Shown in pieces: positions 26,536 to 39,580 of a stretch of 64,000 bases of DNA; position 1 is the first letter of the stretch; every line of letters begins with the position of its first letter. Source of the stretch: Sialis fuliginosa (lineage: Eukaryota; Arthropoda; Insecta; Megaloptera; Sialidae). The stretch spans positions 13,924,761 through 13,988,760 of the forward strand of contig OY540818.1 in assembly GCA_961205875.1 (NCBI GenBank), written 5' to 3'. A program made the translations under genes and the position numbers. A model generated the notes under the pieces. The model was not told the origin of the DNA. It searched no databases and saw only the letters and a list, made by a program, of their open reading frames with translations.

Positions 26536-27936
26536 TGGAAATTTTACCTTAAAATTTAAAAAAAATCGTATTTTCGCATGTCTATGACGTCATATTACGA
26601 TTTAAATTCTCAGGTGTGCGTAATGAAATATGATGTATACATAAATCAAAATGATATTTAGATACATACATTTTTTTAACAAAAGGGTTCGACAGTGCAA
26701 GCAGTAGGTAGGTGCTTATATTAGTTAAAAATTATTTAAAAAACTTGCATGGAATATATAGTTAAGCCTATTTTTTTTGTAATACCTGCACTTTAATAAT
26801 AAATATTTACTTTTTTAAATAGTTCACCTAACTTACAAAAAATAATTAATACATAATACAGATAAATACTTCCTAAATGTAAGGGTATTTAGAAGCAAAT
26901 TAACTTAAATTACTCGTTACTTACTGAAGGTTATAATGTAAGTACATATGTACAAGAAATTAAAAAGAAAAAACATTAGCTGCAGAAATAAATGCAACAA
27001 CTGCGATTAGGTTATCTATCAGATACACAAGTTTCACTTAAAATACTTACATTATGAGTTGAGTTTTTTAATTGCTTTTACTTTTAAAAATGTATGTTTG
27101 CATTCCGCAAACATTTCATATTATTAAATTGATAACGTGTGTTTATAAAGCACAATTGTTTTACACGACACAAATAACACTGTCTTTTCTGACGTATTTA
27201 ATATAAATTAATTATGATATTAAATACAAAACATATGACCATGATGTAATACAATATCATATATTGTGGGATATTAGATATGTATTACAAGCAAAAATAA
27301 AAAGTGGTAACCTAGTCAGATGAAATTAAATATCTTTGCATATATGTATATACAAATGTGACTCACCTTTGACAATTATATATTGTTTTTAAATTGTAGC
27401 ATATGCTTCTGCACTTAATAAATTACCTATATTATAAGTCATAGACACCACATTGTTTACACACATCAAAACACTAATATTAAACACATTTCTAAAAATA
27501 GAACACTTTAAAACCAAAAAATGATACAATTTTTTAATGATAGCGTGTGAATATCTGTGCAGACAGCATCATGGTAATATGGCGACTAACGGAATATGGC
27601 AACTTTAAATGGAGTGTTGCCATCTATAGGCATTACTCAAAATCAATGGTATCTCCATAGCAACATGAAAATAAAGAAACCTGTATTATGTGAAAAAAAT
27701 TTAAATTCAAAACCTTCAAAAGTGATGAATAAAACGAATAAAAATAACCACAAATTTCATAATTATTTATTAATAAAAAATTTATCAAATATCACATATT
27801 TCAGAAAAACATTATAATACTAATATAATATTTTTAAATACTATTACATCCCATTCCATTTGCATATTTTCTTATAATATAAAAAAAAAAACATTTTTGA
27901 GTATTCTAATAAGCAACAATAAATGTAAAATTGTCA
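26536..27936. other. intergenic region between the 26.5 kb exon and GLOD4
   Basis: A/T-rich sequence. The upstream region of the minus-strand exon at 26.5 kb starts here, with TGACGTCA (about 26586) as a possible CRE about 50 bp upstream of its ATG. A short open frame at 27596-27817 has no recognisable domain. The right part would hold the GLOD4 3' UTR. Confidence 0.4.
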
Positions 27937-29014
27937 TTAGGCATCTTTCAACATATATCTGGTAAAAAGTTTATCTCCATCAGGATCCACTTCTGAAAGT
28001 TGTCGGAAAGCTTCATCATCAACAAAACAAATTTCATGGTCATCAGGATCAGCAAGAATAATAACTCTGACTGTGGCCTTTCCTGGCGTATCTAAAGAAA
28101 TCAATGGAGTTAAGATCTTGTTCTTTGTTTCTTTAATTTTTTCATCGATTATTGGTTGTTGATCATGAGGAACAGAAAATGCTATTCGGCCATACGCTTT
28201 TTCATGTCTAACAGGTTCACCTGGAATTTTTTAATGATATAAGCACACAATTAAATATTTTAAAATAACAAAAATTTCTCACCAATATCAACAAACTCAA
28301 GTTTTGTTTCATTATCATTGAACCCAAACAAAACCTTTTTATCATTTTCTTCATATATTTTCAAACCAAGAATGTTATTCCAATAATTTATGGTTTTTTT
28401 TAAGTCAGAACTACCTAATGTAACTTTCTTTATAGGATCTATAAATAAAACACTCATTTTATCATCTATAATTAACTAACACACATTGAAATACCTTCAT
28501 TTTCATTGCAAGTTTCTTCTAATATTTCAAACTTGTAGCCACCAGGTGCATTAATAATATTTCCACTCTCAATTTCCCAGTTTAAAGACTTAGCACGTTC
28601 TAATGCTACTTTGGATTTCAAGGTTATACTACGGAAATCATTACCCTTAGCATACTCACTGATCCCATAGTTATATGTTAATTCTATGGCAAAGTTTGTA
28701 TTCTCTGGACCATATCCAATCATGGTTTTACTCCATCGATTTGCATAAGGTCTAAAACACATATTGTACATCAAACATTTTAATCATTTTCAACAGAAAA
28801 GTGCTTGTACCCATTACAAGCAGCATCACAACCATCAGCAAACTCTTCATGACGAAGTACCTAATAAATATAAAAATATATATAAAAATTATTAAACAAC
28901 ATGTAGGTATTCATAAAAACTTACACTCATTCCTAAAATATCTTTATAAAATGTAGCAGTCTTCTTACGTTCAGGAATTTTGAATACAAAATGTAATGAT
29001 CTACCACGCAACAT
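27937..29014 (-). CDS. GLOD4: glyoxalase domain-containing protein 4
   Basis: Five coding exons: 29014-28925, 28860-28811, 28751-28495, 28438-28283 and 28220-27937, with GT-AG introns and continuous phase, giving 278 residues. Start chosen at [12 protein letters not shown] because this matches the family N-terminus; an in-frame ATG further upstream (29128) lacks family similarity. Family-diagnostic phrases: [93 protein letters not shown]. Two glyoxalase/VOC modules are expected (about 1-130 and 131-255). The protein is slightly shorter than the vertebrate one. Known family: a conserved, often mitochondrial, VOC-fold protein with no firmly established reaction. It is transcribed divergently from DNA2, the two start codons being about 600 bp apart. 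Confidence 0.93.
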
Positions 29015-29615
29015 TTTTAATAAAAAATCAAAAATTTGTAAACGTGTAAAAAATTTTTTTTTAATACAAAATACAAGTTCATAAATGTCACCTGTGACAT
29101 CTGTTGTCACAGAATAAAAATTTGACAATTAAATTAGATGACAAATGAACATGAAGAAAACTTAAGAAAACGAAGTTTTATTGGATTTAACTGTGAGTAT
29201 GAAAGAGTAATAAGGGTAATAAGTGTTAAAAACATATCTATTTGTTTTCTTCATTTCTGTCAAATAAATGAAAAATCTAGTTAAAGATTTTTATAATATC
29301 ATATCATCATATCTAATAATCAAAAATTAATTAAATAACATTTCAATTTTACGAATTTTACTATCAAATTATATCCGAAAATATATTATGTAGCAGTGTA
29401 AATTGTTTATGTACGGTGTAATTTACATATTAACAGTTTTTAAATTTTCCTTATGTTTATTATTCTGTGATTTGTTGCAATTTCACTTACATTTATTTTC
29501 CCGCCGAAAAACTAATGACAGTTATCATTTAAGCAATATTTAATTATTAATTAATGTATATATTATTTTGTATCATTATTACTTATAAGGAAAATGCAAA
29601 TACATTTTTTTAGAA
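29015..29615. promoter_or_regulatory. shared divergent upstream region of GLOD4 and DNA2
   Basis: About 600 bp separate the two oppositely oriented start codons, so both promoters must lie here. I see TTTTCCCGCCGAAAA at about 29497-29511: TTCCCGCC resembles an E2F site (TTTSSCGC), plausible for the S-phase gene DNA2. No TATA box stands out. Assignment is by position. Confidence 0.5.
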
Positions 29616-32600
29616 ATGAGTAAACTATCTTTACGAAAGGTAAATATATTATAAAATGTTATATTTTAAAATTGTATGATTGTTATCTTTTTGTAGTCCA
29701 ATTCAAATAAGAATCAACTGAAAATATCTTCATTCTTTACACCAGAAAAAAAATCCATTTTTCGATTGAAAAGTAATGATAAAAACAATGATTGTACATC
29801 ATCAGGTAAAAAAGGGCTTGAAGAACCAATTAATAAAGATACGGAATCGGTAAGTGACAAAACACTCAATGATATCACAAATAAAAATATTTCAAAAGAA
29901 AAATCAAACTCTTCTAATATTTTGGATAATGTTATTAATGAAAAAGAATGCTCTTTAATAAAGTGTTTAGCAATAAAGGATAGAAATAAACGTAAAAGAG
30001 AGACATCTCCCATTCACGAAGAAGATAAAAATATAATTCCTAGTTCATCACAAGCAAATAATAAAAGTACTAATTTTTCTAAACTGAATGTGTTAAACAA
30101 AATATTTCAATCAGTTAATGGAAGTTCTAACAAGGTTGATAAATTGAAGAATTCTACAGATGTTAGAAATATGAAAATACGTAAATTATCAGAAAAGGAA
30201 ATGAAACATATTGATCATACTTCAGGAAAGGGGGATAAAATGCCGTTAAATAAAAAATACAGTAGTGAAAATAATATTTCATCAAAGATATTTATGGATT
30301 TAACGGGAGATGATACAGAATATTGTGAAGATGGTAATACTAACAGCAAATATTTTCAATCTAGAAAATCATGGCCATTAACAAAGACAAAATGGTCCAA
30401 AGAACATGTACAAATTGATAACAAAGAAATATATGTGATTAATAAAAACATTGAATGTTCTTCTAGTGATAATAAAATAAAAAATAAGAAAGTTAGTATT
30501 AAAAACACCATTGACAATCTTAGTTCAGAGGAAGACTTCTTAGAAAAATTGATATCAGAAACAAAAGATCTCGCAAAGCCTGACCATGCATTAAGTGGAA
30601 ATAAAAAAGCTAAACCTGTGAATAAAAAAAATAATTCTTATACAAAAATAAAATTAGATAGTTCATCAGACCATTTATTACTCAAAGAAACATTTAAATA
30701 TATAGAACCTACTTCCAATATTGGAAATGATACAATAAAAAAAGTAAATAAATCTATTAGCACATCAGAAAACATGAAGTTAGTTCCTGAAAAATCAAAA
30801 ATAGATAATATATCGTTGATAGATAATATGTTTGATGAAGAATGGAATTTTGATGATTCTAACTCCATTATTCAAGAAGTATTTGACTTAGAAACATGGC
30901 AAACTTGTATAATTATTTCTGTAGAATTTATAAACAATTTGAAAATACTTCAATTAAAATCAACTAAGTCGGATCAATGTGCAACTTGCTATTTAAAAGA
31001 ATCATGGTAAATATTTTGTTCAAATATATATAAATATTAGTTGTAACAAAGAAATCATTTATACTACTATTTTTAATTTAATTTTTAGGTCTAGATGTTT
31101 AGTAGATGTAGGAGACACTGTAAACGTAAAGGGAGTAAAAGTAGATGATCATTATGTAATTGATAATACTAAAGGAATGCTTGTCTCATCTCCAAACACT
31201 TTAGTTAGCAGCACAACAATAGTCGGATCTGTATTTTGTCGCAGGAAAGCTATTCTTGCCGAAATGTATCGAGGTATAGATGGTTCTGCAGATATTATGG
31301 TGATAGGTTCTATTGTCCATCAAATATTACAACAAGTGCTCAATAAGAAATTGTACTCGGAAATTGAAATTAAAACAGTAATTGAGACTTATATCTCTTT
31401 ACCAGAAAATATGTTTCAAATGTATAGTAACAAAATGTCCATAGAAGATACTACAAAAAGGTTGTTTGAGTTTATTCCTCAGATTTTACATTTTGTTGAT
31501 AATTATATTGAAAAACCGAAATATAATTTCCAAAGAAAGGTTTGTTTATTTTATTTAATAATTTATTAAATTCTCAAATTATTTAAATGTTATTTAAAAT
31601 AAAATTTTGTGTAAAATATCTCAGACTGCAATATTTCTTTTAGAATAATTTGAAGCAAGATAACTGGGTAGGATCTATTGATACAATATTAGATATCGAA
31701 GAAAATATTTGGTTACCAACATTAGGTTTAAAAGGAAAAATAGATATGACTGTCAAAACTCAACCAGGCAATAAATTAATGGCATTTGAACTTAAAACAG
31801 GCAAATCTTCAATGTCTGTGGAACACCGAGGACAAGTTGCTTTATATGTCATGATGTTAGTTCACTTAGGATTTGATGTAGAATCAGGACTATTATTTTA
31901 TTTAAAGTAGGTATAATCATTTTAAATTAGCAAAATGTTTTACGATAAATTGTTTACATTAAAAAGTCTGTAAATCATCTGTATATATAGAATTGTGACA
32001 ATTTTTGGGTCACCTATATTATTAACAATCAGGGCTTTTTTGTAATGTAACGTGGTAGAATGGCGTTCCGGCTCCTTTTTTTCATAGTATAGGATGATAT
32101 TTGAATATATAAGGGATATTTTAGTGTGTATTTGTAGCTTGTTTCTGCAATTCCAAAACTGCAGTTGTAAAAGTTTATTTGTGCAGTTGAAAAATTTCAA
32201 TTAGGAAAAAATATATAAAAATGTATAAGTGTAAAGCAAAGGTCACTATAATTAATAAGAATGTAGAGCAAAAAAGCAAAAAAAAAGTATTTGCAGTTTA
32301 AATTTTTTTTTTTTTAAATAACCCCTGTGAAAAACTATAAGTAGGTGATAAACAAGCTCACAATATGGAATGGAGGGGATTTACACTATGGGTCTGTTCA
32401 CAGTATGGGATTTTTACTGTTCTCTTATTTAAAAATTAACTAATTTTTTAGTTAAATTTAAGATTGATTTATATTTCAGAGATGGTACACTAAAGGAACT
32501 AAAACCTAGTCAGTATGAAAAACGTGATCTTTTGTTATTAAGAAATGAGGTTGCATATTTTCTAACGCGTAAACCAAAAATTATAGAAGTACAGAAAACA

Positions 32601-35600
32601 TGTGATAATTCTTCAACCGATATACAAATTGAATTAGCAAATCTTCCAATCCCAATTAACAAACCATTTTGTAAAAATTGTTCTTATGCCACAGTATGTA
32701 CTGTATTATTGAGGTACTTATTTTTAAACATAAAACATACAAAAATGTTTTGATAACTTATGCATTAATTATTATTATTTAAGTAAAGACAAAAATACAC
32801 GTCTGCCAGAAAACCACTACTTAACACAATTAAAGTCAGAATTAATGGGCCATTTATCGAAGAAGCATATTGATTATTTTATTCACTGGACAACTGGAGT
32901 TATCTTTGAAACATCTACAATAACTAAACCTATAAGTGATATCTGGATGTTAAAACCACAAGAAAGGTACAAAGAAATTTATTAAATTTATAATATATTA
33001 ATTATATACATTTTTTAGGGAGAAGCTAAGTAAATCTTTAACATACCTTAAAATAAAAGGCTCAATTATTGAGAAAGATGATAGATATTTAACAACGTTT
33101 ATATATAATAAACTTATTGAAGGATGTGACATGCGTAAATCTGATTTTTCTGTTTCGGACTATGTGATTATCAGTATTGATGAGAGGCCTTCTTTAGCAT
33201 CTGGACTTATTGAAAATATTACTAAATACACAATCACAGTTTCATTAGAACGGTATAAAATAATTTTAATTAATTTGTATCACTGAATTAAATCTTAATT
33301 TATTTACAGAAATTTAACTGAGCGTTATAATAATTATTTATTTCATATTGATGCTTTTGACAGTAGTAGATTTCGTACACTTAACTTGTCAAACATTGCT
33401 CGACTAATGGAAAATACTGAAAAGTCACGAGAATTGCGTGAAATTATTATTGATAAGAAACCATCCATTATAGATGAAAATATACATCCAAAAGTTGCAG
33501 TATGTATATGTATATTGATATTATGTTAATGGTGCAGCGGCACATATATATTTATTAATCATTTAAATTTTCTTAAGGCTGCTGCGAGAGAAGTTTTGCG
33601 AGATCTTAACAATATACAACAAAGAGCCGCTCTTACTTCAATGGCTGTTAAAAACTATTATTTAATTAATGGAATGCCAGGAACAGGTAAAAACTAAATT
33701 ATTCATAAAAAATTATATCTTAATTTACAATAATATTGTAGGTAAAACATCAACGATTATTGGGTTAATTAAAATGATTATGAAGTTAGAAAAAAGTGTA
33801 TTAGTTACTAGTCATACCAATTCAGCCATTGATAATGTACTTATGAAATTGGAAGAACCTCCTAATAGTAAGCGAATTTTACGATTGGGCCGAAGTGGAC
33901 GTATTAATCCAATTTTGTATCCGTTTTCTGAAAAATGTTTGTCAGCAAAGACACCAGAAGATTTGGAAATTTGTTATAACAAACCGGTCAGTTTCTTTTT
34001 CAGTATTATAATTTTATAACAAAATGAATTATTATTTCTACTTGCAGTTAGTTGTTGGTGTTACTTGTTTGAATTCAACACATCCTTTATTATCACGAAG
34101 AAAATTTGATTTTTGTATCATGGACGAAAGTACACAAATATTTCAACCATCATCTTTACAACCATTATTTTCAGCAGATAAGTTTGTATTGGTTGGCGAT
34201 CCTAATCAGTTACCTCCAGTCATTATAAATTCAAATGCAAAGTAATTATTACATATATATTTCTTACTTAAACAGTTTTTTAAACCAACTGATTCTGATT
34301 TAATAACTGCTTACGTGTTACTACTCAAAGTACTTATTAAACTACTCATTTAAAGATATGTTACTCCTCGTTTCCATTTTTTTATTGCTTATATTTTATT
34401 GAACATACAATTTGTATTTTCATACTGACGGAAGCTGTAATATATTATAGCCTATTTAAATCATAGCCATTTTTTATAGATTAATGAAACTAGAAGAGAC
34501 AATTTTTGATCGTTTGTTCACTCCTTCGAATAGTATAAGTCTGTCTTTGCAATACCGTATGAACAAATGTATAACTGCACTTGCAAACCATCTTACTTAC
34601 AATGGAAAACTTTTATGTGGGAATGATAAAGTTGAAAATGCTATTATGAGTTTACCAGATAAAAATAGTTTGGTAAGTAATCTATTTTATCTTTTCCAAA
34701 CAATATTACTAAATTAACAATCATTTACAGTTGTACCAACAAAAAATTAAGAAAAAATGGCTAGAAGAAACTTGTTCGCAAAATATGGAAAAAGCAGTAG
34801 TTTTTCTTGATACAGGAAACACATTTAAAAAATGTCAAGAATTAGCAGAACGTTTTTTGGTTCCAGTAACCCATAGTAAAAAAAATTATCAATTGTGTAG
34901 TAATATTTGTGAAGCTGCAGTTTTATTTAGCATTATAAGTACATTGATTGAGGTGAATATTTATAATTTATGTCTGTTTAACATCAAACTAACAAAGCAG
35001 AAACATGGGATTATTAAAACAAGTTATTTTTTAGCTGAATTGTAAACTAATAGCTTATAGTATATCTAATTGAATAGCTTTTTAAAATAATAGTTTTTAT
35101 TTGTAAAGCATGTTTAGTCGCTAGTGCAATTCTTGTGTAAATAAATATAAGCATTTCTTAATTAATTCTTTTTTCAGGGTGGTGCGAAATTACAAAATAT
35201 AGGTGTTATGGCTCCATTTAGAGCACAAGTTGAATTACTTAAGAGATTATTACATACTTTTAACAGTGTTGATTGTATTGAAGTGAACACTGTGGATCAG
35301 TATCAAGGCCGTGATAAAAGTATTATAATTTATTCTTCCACTCGTTCTGGTGGTGCAGCTAATGTTAATTCTACAATTGTAAGTTTTCTTTATTAATTAT
35401 TAAATTGATGCATAAGTTCAGTTAATATCATTTTATTGAATGTCTTGAATTTTTCAATTTGTAGAAAGTTTGTTAATTGTGGGTTAAAAAATGAGGTGTT
35501 ACGTACAAATATTTTGTTTGAGTTTAACAAAAGAGTCAAGGCTTTGGAGGCATGTAAACCATTTGTGTTGCTTACGGGGAGAAAGCCATCGATGAAAATA

Positions 35601-35998
35601 TGGCATAAAAATGGTTTTCTCGTTTTAAAGAGAGTATGAATGATTCTTCACGTTCGAGAAGATCATTTGACTTTTATAAAGACTGTTTAAACACTGATTT
35701 ATTTAAAATAATTATACGACAACGTATTTATAAAAAATGTTGAAATTTGGTTTATTTTTTTTAGGATACCGGTATTTTACATGATCATCGTAGATTAACA
35801 GTAGCAGTAACAAGAGCAAAGCATAAACTGATAATGGTTGGAGATTGTTCAACACTCATTGCTTACAAACCGTTTAAAAAAATGTTTGAGTTTTTGAAAT
35901 CATCACAAATAATAAATCTAGAGAATCCGTTTAGCAGCATTGATTGGGAATCAGAATTAAATCAAATAGAACCTATTTATAAAAAGATGTATTCATAA
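29616..35998 (+). CDS. DNA2: DNA replication ATP-dependent helicase/nuclease DNA2
   Basis: Fifteen coding exons (29616-29639, 29697-31006, 31089-31539, 31644-31906, 32480-32713, 32784-32966, 33019-33252, 33310-33499, 33578-33686, 33742-33986, 34048-34241, 34480-34672, 34731-34952, 35178-35378, 35765-35998) join in phase to 1428 residues. Residues 1 to about 440 are a low-complexity, Lys/Ser/Asn-rich extension starting with a PIP box QLKISSFF (15-22). The nuclease follows: GSIVHQ, KGKID (D629) and FELKTGK (E644, K646), framed by four cysteines (C495, C747, C750, C756) with the spacing of the DNA2 Fe-S cluster. Superfamily-1 helicase: Walker A GMPGTGKT (995-1002, split by an intron), DEST (1107-1110), GDPNQLPP (1131-1138), QYRM, VNTVDQYQGRDKS, VAVTRAKHKL. 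All catalytic motifs are intact. Known role: cuts long Okazaki flaps and resects double-strand breaks with RPA, in the nucleus. The last intron (35379-35764) carries an extra 67-codon open frame of unknown origin. Confidence 0.96.
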
Positions 35999-36045
35999 CG
36001 TTTGTAATTTTGGAATATTCTGTGATTATTATTCATACTATTTAA

Positions 36046-36814
36046 AGCCATATCTCACTAGGATGACATAGCGGTGATGCTATGGATGCTCTTGGAATCT
36101 GTGGAATGCCAAAAAGAGAAGCTAAAGGAGATACCAATAATGCTAAACGTAATTTAGATTGTAGTTTTTTTATACTTATGCTGGAAAAAGATACAAAATA
36201 AAAATAAATTGTGGGTACATTCAGTGGTGGATTTAGGCATGGGCAACATGGGCTACTGACCAGGACGGTAAACTTTTGGGAGGCGGCAGATTCTGGGAGA
36301 ATACAATTTTTTTTAGTTTAATACTTCTAAAAAAAAGGAATACAAAAAAATTTTCCGATTATCAAAACAATTTTTCTACATCTTGTAAAAATTAATAAAA
36401 ATTTGTAAAAAAATAGGTTATATTTTCCTTTGGCAGAGGGGCGGCAATTTTTTTTTGCCCAGGGCGGCACTTAATATAGATCCACCGATGGGTATATACC
36501 TTAGAATAATACAAAATTGAATTAACTTTTTTTCATAGAATATTTAAAAAAAATTTTTGCTCCAAAAATATCCACAATTTCTTCCCAACATTTTTAAATT
36601 ATTGTTAAAATATTACACAAAGAAACTATACCAAATTAATTGTTTTTCCACAATATTTAGATGTCAAAAGTGTGCAACTTGGAAATCTTGATAGAATAAG
36701 TTGGCCGCACTGCCAAGTGACAGCCTGTATAATCAGATACCTTTCATAAGATTGCATGCGTTCTCTTTGGTGCTATTAATGCCGATGCCATGGCGTCCTA
36801 GTGAGATATGGTTC
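36046..36814. mobile_element. TTAA-flanked inverted-repeat element in the DNA2-ANAPC7 gap
   Basis: CCATATCTCACTAGGA at the left and TCCTAGTGAGATATGG at the right are inverted repeats, continuing imperfectly inward (GATGACATAGCGGTGATGC against GCCGATGCCATGGCGTC). Both sides are bounded by TTAA (36042-36045, 36815-36818), the target of piggyBac-type elements, although the first two or three bases of the two ends do not match exactly. No transposase. The element occupies most of the space between the convergent 3' ends of DNA2 and ANAPC7 and may supply DNA2 polyadenylation signals (AATAAA-like words near 36196-36203). Confidence 0.65.
36222..36490. mobile_element. hAT-like MITE nested in the TTAA element
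   Basis: Left end CAGTGGTGGATTTAGGC and right end ATAGATCCACCGATG are imperfect inverted repeats. Flanking octamers GGTACATT and GGTATATA differ at two positions, as expected for an old 8-bp hAT duplication. GC-rich interior phrases (GGGCGGCAATTTT, CAGGGCGGCAC) are typical of the widespread insect CAGTGGCGGAT-type elements. Being inside 36046-36814, it inserted later than that element. Confidence 0.65.
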
Positions 36815-37238
36815 TTAATGTAATTATTATGTAATGTTCTTGTATTTTCTTTCTTTTCATGTATTGATTATTAAACATATTAATTAATTTTCTTGATTTT
36901 TCATACAATTCCGTTGACAGAAATCTACTGTTTACAAAAATAAAATACTAATATTTTTACCAATTGATTTATTTATTTTCAAACGATAATTACATATAAT
37001 ATAAAAAATAAATTCAGTCTTAAACTAACTAAATTAAAACAATACTTTTTTTTGTTAAAATAAACAAAGTATTATTAAAGGATGGCAAATAAAATAAATG
37101 TGCACATCCAGATTCTGAATTATCTACATAAAATAAAGAATCCAGGTGTGAGCAAAAATTTATCGATTTATCAGTCCTCTTAGCAAGTATTATATTTACA
37201 CAATTATTATATACAATAAAAAAAACGCACGATCATAA

Positions 37239-39580
37239 TTAATGATTTGTTGCAGCTTCAAAATCCATATCAGACCAAACAGCTTCCATTTCAGTTTCGC
37301 TATCTTCTCTATCACTGCCAGCGACTACCCCACTTCCCGCTTCGTACGTGATACCTCCTCCTAGAGTATTGCTCTCATCTGCAACACTACTATCTACTTG
37401 TACGTCGTCACCTCCGACTCCACTATTAGATATATCAATTGCTGAAGGAGATGACATACTATATGCAGCCGAATCTAATTTACTTGAGTTTGCATGGTCG
37501 ATTCTTTGAATACCTTCAATAGCTCTTCGATTATTAGGATCTAAACTAAAATAAAAATAATTTAATTATAAATTTGCTGGCTTGTGTATATTTATTTACT
37601 TACTTTAATGCTATACTATAATGTTCGAGTGCTTGTTCTTGTTTACCAGCCCGAGCTAATAGATCTGCTAAAGTACGATGTAAACGACATGTAGAATGTA
37701 ACCGTAACTGTCTTTCTAACATTTGAATAGCTGGTTCAAAGTTTAATTCACGTTCATATAATTCTGCTAATAGATATACTGCCGGTAAATGAGTTTCATC
37801 TAATGCTAATGCTTTCTCCAAATACTTCTTTGCTTTATATGTTTCTAGCGGATCTTTCATAAACACTGATGCGTACAACTGAAAACCAAATATTTTGATG
37901 TTATTTTATCCTTTTTCCAATTTCACTTTTATAATAAAAATTTACCGTATAAGCACGAGGACTAGATTCTTTCATACAAGCATTACAGGCAATGGACAGA
38001 GCTTCACGTAAGCGATGTGTAGCTACGTAACAATCAACCAATCCTTTATGAGCATCAAACCTAAAAAAGTAAATTAATTTTTATTAAAACTCATAACTTT
38101 ATTTATTTATTTTCTTAATCATATTAATAGCATACCCATTTGGAAAAACTTGCAAAGCTTCTCGAAAATGTAATATAGCCTCATTATATTTCTGCAAATC
38201 AAGTAAGATATTTCCTTTGAGAATGAGAGCTTCAATATTACGTGGGCTCAAAAAACAAGCCTTCTGTGCAAAATATGCTGCTTTATCCCATTTTTTTGAT
38301 ACGTGCATATGATATGCTAACACTACCCAATTCTCTGCAGAATATTCTGATGGATGAAGTGTAGATGTTATTAAACGTTCGATATCTTTGTGTCTTCCTT
38401 CTTTTGCAAGTAATGATACTAACATGTCTAAACCTTTTTGCATATATGGATCCAAATTGTAAGCCTAAATCAAAATACATATTATCAAATAAAATATGAA
38501 AAAAACAATTTTATATTTTTATACAGGCAGTTCTTAATATACAAACAAGTTCTGTTTCTAAAAGTCGTTAAATACCTAAGAATGAATTAGTTACTTCACA
38601 TAAAATAAGCATACATATATCATTTGACACTGTTAACATTCATTTAAAAATTCACCAATAGAATAATAAGAGTATTTTTAAATTTAATATTCTATTCAAA
38701 AATAATAAACAAAAGAAAAGCTATTTACCCTTTGTAAATAAATCAGTGCGTTTTTAAAATCTCCAGCTTTGTATAAACACTCTCCAATATACACCACTAA
38801 TGTAGGATCATCAGCTAATACTGAAGGAATGTCAAGGGATTTAAAAGATGTAACAGCATTATTATATTCTCGACTATGTAAAAATGCAAGAGCTTTCATC
38901 CATGTACTTAGCCAGTCATAACTGCCAACACTTGACAATCCATCTAAAATCAATGTATTTACTTCTGTTCCACGTTCACTGAGTTTTAATAAACCTTCAG
39001 CTGCTTCTAGAGCAAGTGGGCACTCCTAAATTAAATAAATTCATTTAATATGGTATAAGGCACTTCAATTAATAATTTTTAAATAAAATGTATACAAATA
39101 TCTTACTCTTAATACTTCTTTATAAGCAAATACTGCACTGCGGTCCATTCCACTTTGATGGTAAAGTTTCGCCAATGCCATATTTACTTTAGGCGTTCTT
39201 TGTTTCCCCGGAATAGATTGTAGAATTAGCAACGCTTGCTGTGGATCTTTCATTTTTAAGTGACATATATGTACATTATATTTAACACTAATATCATACA
39301 TGTATTCCTTTTGATTACCAACAACTTTTGTAGCACCTTTGGATTTCAAAATACTTTTCTTTAATTGCAAAGCTTTTCGATAAATGGATTCAGCTTTCCG
39401 ATATTCATTTAAATAAAATAAAGAATCAGCATAATATATATACAAGTCAAATTTAGTTTGAGAATTGAAAAAATCTGGATTGTGATCACTGAGAGATAAA
39501 ACTAAATTTGCCAAACTCACAACATTACAATACAATTCTTGTTCGTACAGATTTTTGACCTGCTCAAATAATTGAGTCAT
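37239..39580 (-). CDS. ANAPC7: anaphase-promoting complex subunit 7
   Basis: Six coding exons (39580-39107, 39025-38729, 38464-38136, 38060-37946, 37878-37604, 37545-37239) join in phase to 598 residues, close to the vertebrate length. The start is the first ATG of an open frame beginning MTQLFEQVKNLYEQELY. The protein is a chain of tetratricopeptide repeats, seen as helix-pair phrases such as YYADSLFYLNEYRKAESIYRKAL, NMALAKLYHQSGM, ALILKGNILLDLQKYNEAILHFREAL and YLLAELYERELNFEPAIQMLERQL. Family-specific phrases NLDPYMQKGLDML and HFREAL match APC7. The tail (about 525-598) is acidic and Ser/Gly-rich with WSDMDFEA, like the acidic tail of the vertebrate protein. Known role: TPR-lobe subunit of the APC/C ubiquitin ligase that drives mitotic exit. 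Its 3' end faces DNA2. Confidence 0.93.

Noticed and set aside
29766-31010. A 414-codon open frame as a separate gene
   Set aside because: It is the long second exon of DNA2; its last codons run past the splice donor at 31006, and the true start is at 29616.
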